This document shows positions 12,667-23,390 of a stretch of DNA of 64,000 nucleotides, one piece after another. The notes beneath the pieces are model-generated. The model was not told the DNA's origin. It searched no databases and saw nothing but the letters and a program-made list of their open reading frames with translations. The first letter of the stretch is position 1, and every line of letters begins with the position of its first letter. The position numbers and the translations under genes are program-made. Source of the stretch: Formicarius rufipectus (Eukaryota; Chordata; Aves; Passeriformes; Formicariidae); the NCBI GenBank assembly GCA_013399695.1, contig VXAU01003997.1, positions 558,001 through 622,000 on the forward strand, in the 5' to 3' direction.

Positions 12667-13381
12667 TGTGCTGGTTTAGAGTTAAACTCATAGGAGAAAT
12701 GAAGCCAATTAGAAATGGGATTGCAAGTCAAAATAACAATTTAATAAAAAGATCACAATAAATACACTGATACAGAAGGAAAATCCGTTTGACCCATAAA
12801 ACCAGATGTGCAACCCAGCACAGCAGGGCACGAGCAGGATGGAGCCCACCAATCCCTGTGCGGAGCACCGCATGGGCCCCTGAGTTCAGAGTAAAGAGAA
12901 AGAAGAAGCCTGCTAGTGAGGATGATGGTTGCAGTCGGGTCAAGAGTGGCAGTCGCAGTCCTAGTGAAACTCTGTTTCTCCTCTGGATCTGACGAGAGAT
13001 CCCAGTCCCAAAACCCCAAGCTTATCTCTGCTTGGGCTCAGATGGGAATGTCCAGTGCCTCCCCCAGGGTTGAGAGTTCCACAATGGGTGATTTACTCTG
13101 TGAGGTCAGTCATGGCATATTTTTGGCACCCCTGTTGGCCCATGAGCAGACATGACCCCTCAGGGGGGTGTGAAGGTGCTGGTGGCTCCCTGGAGGGGAG
13201 TTATCACACCTGAGTCATGGGTGTGAAGACAGGAAAACTTCCTTATCCCACAGAAGTTCCTAAACTGTGGTCTGAGATGTCGGGTGTGCCCTGGGCAGCT
13301 GCTGCCAATGGTATGATATAGAGGGTTCAGAACACACCCCCACCCAGTGACAAACTGATCCTAGCTACTATAACCAGGACA
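12667..13381 (-). mobile_element. Solo LTR of an ERVL-like endogenous retrovirus
   Basis: The 715-bp element begins tgtgctggttta and ends aaccaggaca on the plus strand, so its sense strand is minus and reads TGTCCTGGTT...AACCAGCACA. It is bounded by an exact 5-bp duplication. A second copy in the opposite orientation lies at 19057-19792, and the two align through most of their length. No internal retroviral genes accompany it, so it is a solo LTR left by recombination between the two LTRs of a provirus. Assignment to ERVL rests on duplication length plus a remembered resemblance to passerine LTRs. Confidence 0.85.
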
Positions 13382-13386
13382 GTAGC
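13382..13386. repeat. Target site duplication, right (gtagc)
   Basis: Exact repeat of 12662-12666, immediately after the LTR. Confidence 0.8.
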
Positions 13387-13835
13387 TGAGCTGTTCCTTT
13401 ATCAAGCCCCATGAAGACCAGAACAGCAACTGAGGTGACTGCCCTGCAAGGGAGGAAGATGAGATCCCATCTTGAGCAGAGGACACAGGGAGTGTTTACT
13501 GCAGGAAGATGGGCATGGGCACACAGTGACCCATGACTGGCAAAGCCAGGGTATGAGTCACACAAGTTTGGTCATACAAGTAACAATAGGAAACTTTATG
13601 GGGCTTTACAACTGTTCTGAGATCATGGCAGGTATGTTCTCTCTAGTGCACAGGCTGTTTTTGGTTTTCACCCTTCCTCTGGTGATTAATGCAATGCTTT
13701 TCCTCCTTGTTGAGAAGTTCCTGCTGAAGGCAAATCCCCAGTGTGGCTTCTCTCAGTAGCCAGCAGTGTTTGTTAAAGGCAGGTTCCATCCCTGCAAGCT
13801 TTGTTTTTGATGTAAAGCTAAACATCATCATGTTC
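13387..13835. other. Unannotated unique sequence
   Basis: Nothing recognised between the LTR and a short CR1 tail. Confidence 0.5.
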
Positions 13836-13886
13836 ACAGAAACCCAGTCTATTCCAAGTTGGAAGGGACCCACAAGGATCATTGAC
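13836..13886 (-). mobile_element. CR1 3' tail fragment
   Basis: About 50 bp matching the extreme CR1 3' end on the complementary strand ('cagaaaccca', then 'agttggaagggaccca' and 'aaggatcattga'). The rest of the element is absent, so this is a very short 5'-truncated insertion or a remnant. Confidence 0.65.
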
Positions 13887-15324
13887 AATGGCTTGAAACA
13901 TGTGTATGTAGTTGCAATCAAAAGGTATTAAGGAGAGTGTTTATGGCACTATTTATAGTCTAAGTACGCATCTTGGCTTTCCCTTAATTACTACTAGGTG
14001 GTCTCTACCTAAACATCAAGAAGTGAATAAGATGAAATTTTTGTTGTGAGAGTGAATAAAGCCCTTTTGCACAGCTATTTCTGAAACTAGAGATTGTTCC
14101 TGCAGCAAGGCACAAGTTAGTGTTACAGTCAGACCACAGCTGATAAGGAGAAGTATTTTGGCTCTCATCAACCCCAAATAAAGTAAAACTCCAGGAATCA
14201 CTTATTTCTTTTTGGAAGCACTATTATACTGAGCTAAGCCCAGGACATTAAACAAACAATCACTTGTTGAAATCTCTCCATACCAAACTCCATATCCTCA
14301 GGGATTAACTCACTTTCCTCATTGTACCTGGATACACTTCCTGCATCTTCCCTTAACTTTTTGCAACCTGTTGCCTTCTTCTGTTTTTCAAACTGTCTCA
14401 AGAAAAGAATGGATATTGTACTGTATCTAACAAGGTAACAGATCTGGGGTCTTACTGAGCAAATGAGTCAATATCAGAAAATATCAGAAAATCAATGAGT
14501 CAATATCAGAAAATATCAGAAAATCCTGAAAATTCCCAGCTAGAACCAACAAATTTCCTAGCATGCAGAGTAGTTCTAAGTCCTTCCCCCACACACAGGC
14601 TTTCCTCCTGTGATGTGATACCTACAGCAAGTCATAATTGTTTCACTTGGGAAAAAAATGACCATGCAACATGCCTTACTTTGCACTGAGAGAAGTGCCA
14701 CATGTCATTTCAGTTGCAGTCTCAAGTTCTTGCAGGCAATTTCCATGCTTCACTGTGCTTTTCCCAGGCATGATATCCTGAATCCACATAATAAAATCAA
14801 GAACATTCAAAATTATCCTTGGGTCACTTATTAAAAGGCAGCAGACATGTCCCTGCTCACTCATGAATGGGATGTGATGCTAAAACACCCCCAGACACTC
14901 ACACACTGCTGTGGAGCTTGGTTAGAAATTTGTGCTTGTGTCACTGTCTTGTGTGTGCCTGTGTGGGATCCACTGATCCATGGGGGGACAGGAAAAGAGG
15001 GGATAGTCAAAGTAAGACACAAAAACCATTCAGAGATTGGGGATAGCACTTGAGTGTGAATTTCTGAAGCAGCATGACAGCAGAGAGGCTCCCATTGCCC
15101 AGATGCCTGGTGGGGGTTGTGGGGTCTTTCTTTTAGAGTGTCTGTATGGTGCACTCTGAATTTCAGCTTGCAGAGAATTTGTGCCTTGGCATAAAATCTC
15201 CCGGCTGATTTTCAGTTCGTGGCTCTCTTTCATCTCCCAGCAGAGCCGAGCTGGACATGCCAGTACTGTGTGATCTACAGTGAGTTCTGTCAACCTTGCT
15301 GCAGCCTAATGAGGCTGTAGGCAG
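13887..15324. other. Unannotated sequence
   Basis: No gene or repeat family recognised apart from the short tandem duplication at 14462-14525. Confidence 0.5.
14462..14525. repeat. 32-bp direct tandem duplication
   Basis: Two identical 32-bp units beginning aatgagtcaatatcag. Each unit contains a smaller direct repeat (atatcagaaa twice). Confidence 0.95.
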
Positions 15325-15585
15325 GTGGGGTTGGACTCTACTCCCCGGCAACAGGACATGAGGGAACAGCCTCAAGTTGAGCCAGGAGAGGCTCAGTTGG
15401 ATGTCAGGAAGAATTTCTTCATGGAAAGGATCGCCAAGCATTGGAAGGAACTGCCCAGGGAGGTGGTGGAGACACTGCCCATGGAGATGTTTAGGGAAAG
15501 ACTGGACGTGGTACTCAGCCTTGTTGAAAAGGTGGGGATTGGTCACAGGTTGGACTCGATGATCTTGGAGATCTTTGATTCTTTC
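15325..15585 (+). mobile_element. CR1 LINE 3' end, 5'-truncated
   Basis: Plus-sense CR1 fragment. One frame retains an uninterrupted C-terminal piece of CR1 ORF2: [20 protein letters not shown] followed by PREVVE and then a '[12 protein letters not shown]' segment. The 3' side ends in the family's 'ttggactcgatgatcttgga' and 'tttgattctttctg' tail. Confidence 0.88.
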
Positions 15586-18500
15586 TGTAGTGCCATTGGC
15601 ACTGCCCCCTGTTTACAGACAATTCCATTCCCCTCCTTGTGCTTTGCACTCGTGGCACTGTGTGTATGACACATGTTCTGTGGCCCCAGCCAGGGGTTTA
15701 ACACATCACATACCCTTTTAGAAGTACAGTCCTGAGATCTGTGGGTAAAAAAAAGGGCAGCAGCGATAGCGTGTAGGAAGTGGGAGGCAAACAAGAAGAC
15801 AAACAAGTGGATGGAATAGCTGGCTGGAAAAGTAAATAATACTGAAAAGAACAGGAATAACTGCAGTGAGAGGAATTTAGAGAAACAAAGATAACACTTC
15901 GTGCACACTGAGGCTACAAAATCATGTCAACATGCAGAGGAAGGCGATAAGACATGACTATACAATGGCCTGAGGCACAATCACTTTTGCAACTATTTAC
16001 TCTGCTGCCTACTGAGGCCAGTTGTTAAAAGCCCCAGTTGAATAGTCATCCTTTCTACTCAGAAACGCACCCAAAGTCTAGCTCTGACATGCAAACACAG
16101 TCTTCTGCCACTAGCCCCAGATTAGGATGAACAGTTTGTGCTGGTACTGAATGCTTGCAGTATCTCAGATGAGATGTTTACTCTGTCACTGTATTAAAAA
16201 AAAAAAAAAACAACAACCAAATTAAAAAAAAAAAAAAAAAAAGCCAAACTGTGAAACAAACAAAAACATTTTAGTCACATTTCACATAAGGAAAATTTTT
16301 TGCTCTTGAAATTTCTACACAAAAGATTGTTTTTGAAACTTTTTTACTCAGAAGGATTAATTTTTCAAAGTCCTCTCAAAATCTCCAAAGTTATCAGTAG
16401 GATCAGTCTGGATCAGATGTTAAAAACTGTTCAGTCAGTATTCTAACCTAGAATTTTGGAAAACTTAAATGAGAACGGCATGTTATTGCAATCCTTACCT
16501 TATAATGATGTATTCACTGCAAAAACTGAAAATCCAGTTCATAGATTTCCACCCAGCTCACATTAAGGTGTTAACACCCGTAGGTGACTTGGTGCTGGCC
16601 TCATGCAATACAAATGACTCAGGAAATCTGATCCTGGATATTTGGTTAATAACTTCTCCCAGAGCAGAGTTGGGGTTTGCTGACTCACCTGGCTGCTCTG
16701 ACCTTTCCTCCCTGTGAGAGAGCAGAAGGGCAATGACAAGTCTCCTCCTGGCTGCTCCAGTGTCCAAAACTCAAACCAAATGTCCACTTTGCACCTTTTC
16801 AAACTTGGACCTGTTGCATGAATGGCAGATACGACTGAGATAACCCAGAAAATATTTAGGGATCACAGGATAGCAGCTATGGTATGCACAAAGGCTGCAT
16901 CCTGGTTGTTTTGCTGGGAAGAGTCAAAATCATCTGGGCTTTTTTTTAGTTTTTCACTTGGTTTTGTTTTTGTAACTCCCCCGTGCCTGCCAATGTCACA
17001 CACAGGGCAGGCAAGACTAACATTTGGTATCAGGGGTTAACATAACAAGGGCGGAAAAACACACTTCAGCCCCCAGGGAAGTGGATAAACACTGGGATCC
17101 CCAGCTGGTTGTGCTGCTGAGAAATGGTCTTGCTCGTGGGCTGGGTTATTGGAGCAAAGACACAGAGCAAAAAGACATTTCTTGTCCACTAGATGTGCTT
17201 ATGGAAGTCTTTTGGTTTCCTGAGCATGGAAAAGGTGTTACTGATCCTTTAACTGCCTTGTGAACAGCACGGAGGCAAAATGATCCCTTTATCAGGTTTT
17301 AGGCAGTTCAGAAACTTTCTTTGTGCTCCACAGTCAAAGTGTTAAGTGTTCAACCCACTGAGAATAAAAATGTTTTACACTCAGCTGAAAATAAAATCAA
17401 CAAGCCTGGTGAACCCAATGCAATTTCTTGCTTGTGTTGTATCTCCTCTTCATTACCAGCGGGATATAGAAGAGACAGCAGCATAAATTGGACCCTTGCT
17501 TGGCTGAATTTCTATGAAAACCACTGGATTTCCTTTCAGGAAGGAAGACGGGTTTCCCCAAGCCTTTTGGCTGTTCACTGAAGGGTGGGAGGTGGAAACT
17601 GAAAATATAAATATGAAAAAAGGCAAGATATAAAAGTAATATATTAATGATGCTAAAACATACAATATGCTCTAAGCAGCATTGTTTCTTCTGTGTTAGT
17701 TCCACACTAGTCAGGCTCTCCCTTTCTCCATTTCTCCTACAATATTCCTGGGAGCTGCAGTTCAGGTTGTCTCACAATACCAGCTTGCTGTGCAGGCCAA
17801 ACTCATTGCATGACTGATCACATTTAACCCCAAGGTCTAAAGCAATGTCAGTCACAGGTCTCAGAGGGGTAAAGTGTCTCTCAGGTCAGTTCTCAACAGC
17901 CTTAAAAGCATAATAAGTGCTATTTATCTGTGCCTCTAGTTTCTAGTTATGTGCATGAGAGATAATGAGTAGTGCTTTTTCTCTTTGAAAGAATGTAAAG
18001 CAAATCTTATTAATACCAACTTTATAAAGTCATATATTCACTTAAAATGTTATAAAATGTGGTAATTCTGATACAGTTCTCCATATATACTTATTTGTAT
18101 CCCCTTTTCAACATCAGTTCCAGCTTCACATTGAAAGCATTTTGCAATTTTTGAATAGTGCTAATAAATTTACAAGTTAAATTTTAGCATTTGCCTTTTT
18201 TTGTCCTGGATTAAAATTTAATTTCATCTGTGGTTTTCTTTTTTTACCTTAACCCATAGATTTACATTACATTCCTTTAAGCCTTCATCTTTCTAGAGGA
18301 TTTTTCCCCCCAATCTAATTAAAACAAAGTGGCAAAACCTCAAGAGAATGTTTGGAGACATTAGAAGATACTTTAGAAAGGTACTAAGCTGTGTTGGATC
18401 AGTGGGTGTAAGCAGCTGTTTCTTTTGCTTCACTGGAGCTACAAGAATTTGTAACATTAAAAATTACACCTTTTTGTTTATGTTCCCTGAAAAAAACAAC

Positions 18501-19051
18501 TGTCTAACCTTTTCCCTCTCTAAATGCATGGGAAATGTTTTCAAAGAAACTGTTCCTCCGTGGGAAGAGCATGGAATTGGAGAAGCTGTGGATGCCATGA
18601 AAGGTGTATTGACTTATTGCAGGTGAGGATCTTTGCCTCTGAACTCCTTTTCATTGTTACTCCCACGACCTCTCTCGTCTTTTCATGATGAGCAGCACAG
18701 CATAGATTTCAATGGCTTATTTCCATTTCTCTCACATCTTTCAGTGATGAAGGACTGACTGTTGTTGGGTCCTCAACAAGCGTTTATGTCTTTTGAAACA
18801 TTGATTTGCCTAGAGATGACTTATCAGCGACTTACACATGTGTACATCTCTCACTTCATATTAAAGCAAATATATATATATGGGGTTATTAAGGGTAACT
18901 GTGCTTAATTTTATTTTTTTCTATCTGTACTCTTTGCATTCCTGACTCTTCCCTCCACAGTCCTGTGCCTTGAGTTCAATAATCGATATTGCAAGAAAAT
19001 GGAATCATTCCAATCTGAAAAGCAAAGAGGCAGCTGGACAAGCCTCAGAAC
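15586..19051. other. Unannotated sequence
   Basis: About 3.5 kb without a recognised gene. It holds a double A-run at 16196-16242, and A/T-rich DNA near 18000-18200 and 18870-18920. Open frames here reach 121 codons (15543-15908 minus) but show no domain. A GT dinucleotide after 'ttgcag' near 18620 looks like a splice donor but follows no recognisable coding exon. Confidence 0.45.
16196..16242 (+). repeat. A-rich low-complexity run
   Basis: Two A-runs of 15 and 19 bases separated by caacaaccaaatt. It could be the tail of an old retroposed copy, but I recognise no coding or SINE body upstream. Confidence 0.85.
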
Positions 19052-19056
19052 ATTAT

Positions 19057-19792
19057 TGTCCTGGTTATGGTAGCCAGGATCAGTTTGTCATTGGGTGGCT
19101 GTGTGTTCTGAACCCTCTATGTCATTTTTCTCATGAACTGTCCACAATGGACCATTGGCAGCAGCTGCCCAGGGCACAACTGACATCTCAAGCACAAGAT
19201 GGGTGTTTAGGAACTTCTGGGAGATAAGGAAGGTTTCCTGTCTTCATACCTATGACTCAGGTGTGATAAGTTCCCTCTGGGGAGTCACCAGCACCTTCAC
19301 ATCCTCCTGAGGGGTCATGTCTGCTAATGGGCCATCAGGGATGCCAAAAATATGCCATTATTCACCTCACAGAGTAAATCACCCAATGTGAAAGTCTCCG
19401 CCCTGGGGGAGGGACTGGGCGTTCCCATCTGAGCCCAAGCAGAGATAAGCTTGAGGTTTTGGGACTGGGGGCTCTCTTCTGATCCAGAGGAAGAGCAGAA
19501 CCTCACTAGGACTGAGACTGCCACCAGACTGCAACCATCATTTTCACCAGCACGTTTCTTTCTTTTTACTGTGAACTCAGGGGGGCCACGTGTTGCTCAG
19601 CACAGGGGTTAGGGAGCTCCATCCTGCTCGTGCCCCGCTGTGCTGGGCTGTACATCTGGTTTTGTGGGTCAAATGGATTTTCCTTCTGTGAAAGTGTATT
19701 TATTGTGATCTTTTATTAAATTGTTATTCTGACTTGCAATCCCATCCCAAGTTGGATTCCTTTTCTCCTGCCAGTTTAACTCTAAACCAGCA
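19057..19792 (+). mobile_element. Solo LTR of an ERVL-like endogenous retrovirus (inverted partner)
   Basis: The 736-bp element runs from TGTCCTGGTT to AACCAGCA and is homologous to the 12667-13381 LTR in the opposite orientation. Flanking 5-bp words are attat (19052-19056) and gttat (19793-19797), a target duplication with one mismatch. An ATTAAA-type polyadenylation signal lies at 19715-19720, near the 3' side as expected of an LTR. It carries a 25-bp stretch (19126-19150) missing from the other copy. No retroviral coding sequence is attached. Confidence 0.85.
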
Positions 19793-20154
19793 GTTATTCA
19801 CCAGTAAAATAAAACTTAAATTAGAAGCTGAGAGGAGCTGGGAAGTCTCATGGAATGAAGCAAGCAAGGAGATAACACTGAAAGGGGGGGTTCCTGCTGC
19901 TGCTGGGGGTGGTGCCACAGCTCTCCAAACACCTCATTGCTTTCCCACAGCACCTCCAACCTGCCCGCAGCGGGCACAGTCAGGATCAGCTCCCACTGTC
20001 ACCAGAGCACAGCAAAGGCAGAATCCTAAAAAATCCAGTCTCTGGATTTTCAGCAGCATCACCTGAGATGGGAGCTCAAACCTCTTTGGAGGTGTCTGTG
20101 ACAGCCTGAGGTTAAAGGTGGCGTAGGGACAAAGAAACTGTGTTGGGACTTGGG

Positions 20155-20390
20155 CTCAGAGGTTTAGGTTGCTTTGAGGAAAAGATTCTTCACCCAGAAG
20201 GTGGTCAGGCACTGGAACAGGCTCCCCATGGAAGTGGTCACAGAACCACAACTGGCAGAGTTCACAAAGCATTTGGAAAATACTCACAGGCACACAGTGT
20301 GAGCCTTGGGGATGGTCCTGGCCAGGAGATGGACTCAGTGATCCTTGTGGACCCCTTCCAACTCTTCATATTGTGTGATGCTGTGACACT
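20155..20390 (+). mobile_element. CR1 LINE 3' end (first of a pair)
   Basis: Plus-sense CR1 fragment. It has 'attcttcacccagaaggtgg', 'ggtcaggcactggaacagg' and a tail reading 'gtgatccttgtggacccctt' then 'ccaactcttcatattgtgtg'. It belongs to the same subfamily as the 3' part of the larger copy ending at 48625, which shares the 'gctcacaggtacatggtg'-type segment. Confidence 0.85.
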
Positions 20391-20502
20391 GTTCTCTGTG
20401 GAAGCTCCAAGCAACTTGTTTCTCTCATTTGCAAAGAAAAGGCAAGACTGTCCCAGCCCCTCATCTATAGGGCCCCTAATCCTGAGACTGGTATGTTTGA
20501 TA

Positions 20503-20760
20503 GAACAAGAGGATGTGGCCTCAAGCTGCACCTGAGGAGGTTCAGGCTGGACATCAGGAGGAATTTCTTCACAGAAAGGGTTGTCAGTCATTGGAAGGGG
20601 CTGGTGAAATCCCCAACCCTGAAGGTGTTCAAGAAATGACTGGACGTGGCACTCAGTGCTCTGGTCTGGTTGACAAGGTGGTGATTGACCCGGGGTTGGA
20701 CTCCATGACCTTAGAGGTCTTTTCCAACCTCAAGGATTTTGTGATTCTGTGTTATTTTGT
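20503..20760 (+). mobile_element. CR1 LINE 3' end (second of a pair)
   Basis: A separate plus-sense CR1 copy about 110 bp downstream of the previous one, from a different subfamily: 'ggcctcaagctgcacctgag', 'gaatttcttcacagaaaggg', then 'ttggactccatgaccttaga'. The nearest relatives in this window are 39560-40080 (plus) and 56799-57117 (minus). Confidence 0.88.
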
Positions 20761-21207
20761 GTTTGAGGGTGAGTCCCCAACAGTTTTTCCCTTAGGAAGA
20801 AGGAGAAGCCAAGTTCACCTTTAGGGAGGACTTTTTCTCTCTGAGCAAAGACTGCAAAATGACAACACTCAGTTTTTCCATTTTTATAACTTGATCACAA
20901 ATTATGCCCAAGGGAAGTTTGACAAAAGGACCTCCAAGGTTGTTCATGGTCAGTCTGTTGTGCATATGTGAGTTTCCAAATTTTCATCTGTGTTATACTG
21001 CCTAACTTCTCACAGCTATAAACTCAATTCTGAATTCCCTTCTTTTCCCCCTGAGTTCTAAAAAAACCCCCAGCAAATAAGCAATTTGTGGATGTAAATG
21101 CATTAAATATTAATATTACCATATATAAATATTAATTATCACTAAATACATATATCTGTGTATTAACATATTAAACATATTAAACCCAACCTAAAATTAA
21201 AATAAAA

Positions 21208-21233
21208 AACTTTTTTATTAAAATAAAAAAGTT
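21208..21233. repeat. Perfect short inverted repeat
   Basis: Twelve-base arms (aacttttttatt and its exact complement) around a 2-base centre, in A/T-rich DNA. Confidence 0.9.
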
Positions 21234-22379
21234 CTTTCTAGGGAGAAAAGTTTATATTTTCCTGTTTATTGCAATGGAAAAGTGATGGACTGAATAACAA
21301 AAGGAAAACAGAAAACCCAAAACAAGTTGCCTGGGTTTCACAACTCCAGGGGAGCTGCAGGGTACTTATTTCTTTACCTTTACAAACCTCTATTTTTTAA
21401 AGCAAAGACAAAACCCCCAAACCACTAAAGAACAAGATATATTAGTTGTAGTTGATAAAAATCCCTTGGGAATGGTGCAGAAATAATGGCCAAGTATGGG
21501 ATAAAACATCACAGTGTTGCTGTGATGGGACTCACTTTTCAGAAAACTCAAGCTGAAAACAAGCATAGAGTGTATGGGGGCCTCCTACAGGAAAATAGGT
21601 CATTAAACTGATATTTTTTACAAAATTGGGGTTATTAATCCTGTTTTCCTGAAAGAATTCTTCCTACCTAATAATTCCATACCAAGGTGAAGTTCCTGTG
21701 AATTTCTCATTGCTATTCAGTTGTGATATCCTGTATATTTTCCCAAATCTCTGATGTTCTGGAACCAAGACTGCTGGAACTGCCTAAATGAACAGGTGTT
21801 GTGTCAAAGAAACCTCAATCCCACAACTGTATCCTTTCAAACAGGGATTTACAATGTCATTGCCAAAACCTAGAATGGTAAAAACACAACAAGCATTTCA
21901 ATTTTTATAGTTAAAAAGCAGTTTACTGTTGACTGTCCTATAGGAAACAAGAGGAATGTGATCAAAACAATCAAAATATACAATTCACAGTCCATTAGTT
22001 AGGAGACCTTTCATTAATTACTGATGTTGCAGCACTGTCAAAGCAATATATTAAAAATCCTACTCCTTGGATTGTTAAATAGAGTTAAAATGCATATTTT
22101 TAAAAGTCTATAGGTTTTAGCAGTTTTCTTTTACTTCTTCAGACTGGTTTGGAGGTTTTTTACCCCATTCTAGTGCTATGGAAAGTTGCTTAAATGACTT
22201 GTGAATAAAGACATTCTCAAATTCATATTCTTGCTATAACAAATCCTCACCATGTCAGGGAAACTGGAAGCAGGGAAATCAGAAGTGCCAGAAATGACAG
22301 TGGTAGGGTAATTGTCATTCCCTTTTTTACAGAAAAAAGTGTAAAATTTCCTTGCTCTGTGCTTGCAGAGGAATATTTT

Positions 22380-22424
22380 GTGTGTGTGTACTTTCTTTCC
22401 TTTTATTCTCACACACACACACAC
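22380..22424. repeat. GT-run facing an AC-run (imperfect palindrome)
   Basis: A 10-base GT run (22380-22389) is followed after 20 bases by a 15-base CA run (22410-22424), so the two arms are complementary. Confidence 0.85.
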
Positions 22425-23370
22425 GTTTTTGAAAAAAGTGGAGAATATTTGAGGCCCAGAGAAGTCAGAATGCAGACCAACATCTTGCTGTTTCTAGAAA
22501 CTCGCACAAAGTAGATTGAATTTCTTGATGTCCAATTCAGGAACCATTAATTGCTGTGAGTTGAACCTCATAAAAGTTTTGGCTTCATTTGAAAGTGTAT
22601 CTAATTGTATTCTTCTAAGGGCTTGAGTTTCCATCAGTCATCAAACAAGGTGCACTTTCATTTCCACTAAACTACAAGATGGTTAAATAGATTTCAAAAT
22701 GTCTGATGTGTCCATGATACTTGTGTTAACTGCACAAGCCTGGAGATGTCCTTATGGACAGAGATGTTTTGCCTCAGAAAGTCCTTCTGAAATATGTTGT
22801 ACCAGACAAAAACCCTCTGTTTTCCATGCAAATGGGTCAAATTTGGATATTTTCATACATGTGGTCACCTCTGCAGGGCTGGGTGCTTAGACACCTACAA
22901 ATTATAAGCTGCAGGGTTGAGTTCATTTAACAGCAACATCCAGGTTATGAAAGAAACGTGGCATTAAAATTCCCCTTGCAGGATTCCTTTGTCCTCTTCA
23001 ACATCCAGCCAGGAGAATGTTTCCCTTCCCATTAATGAGTAAAGGGAAGATGTGGTGTGTGGGGAGGTTGGGGATGGAAGATGTTTCCACGGCAATTTTT
23101 TCTCCAGGGGGCTGAGAAACAGGATACAGGAATGAAGGATAAAGCTGAGTCTCCAGAGGCGGGGAGGGAGCTGAGGGCCAGCCCAGGGATGCCACACTTC
23201 ATGTGAGGCATTCCTCTCTCGGTGGAGAGGCTTTGGCACACATTCCAGGGAGGCTCGAGCTGGCATTGTGACTTGGGAATATCACTCAAATCGACTCGTT
23301 GGCTCCCTCCCAGGAGTATTACAGCATCTTAGCAGAAAGGCAAGGCTTTCCTTTCTAAGAAGTCATTGTG

Positions 23371-23390
23371 TTTTTTTTTTTTTTTTTTTT
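23371..23390. repeat. T-run
   Basis: Twenty consecutive T residues. It might be the A-tail of a minus-strand retroposed copy, but no such copy is recognisable beside it. Confidence 0.9.

Noticed and set aside
12753..13155. LTR-embedded frames as retroviral genes
   Set aside because: The element is a solo LTR; the frames match no gag, pol or env domain.
16196..16242. A-runs as the tail of a processed pseudogene or SINE
   Set aside because: No coding remnant, tRNA-like promoter boxes or flanking duplication recognised upstream.
18348..18626. 92-codon frame ending near a splice-donor-like site
   Set aside because: No recognisable domain, A/T-biased codons, and no acceptor or partner exon visible.
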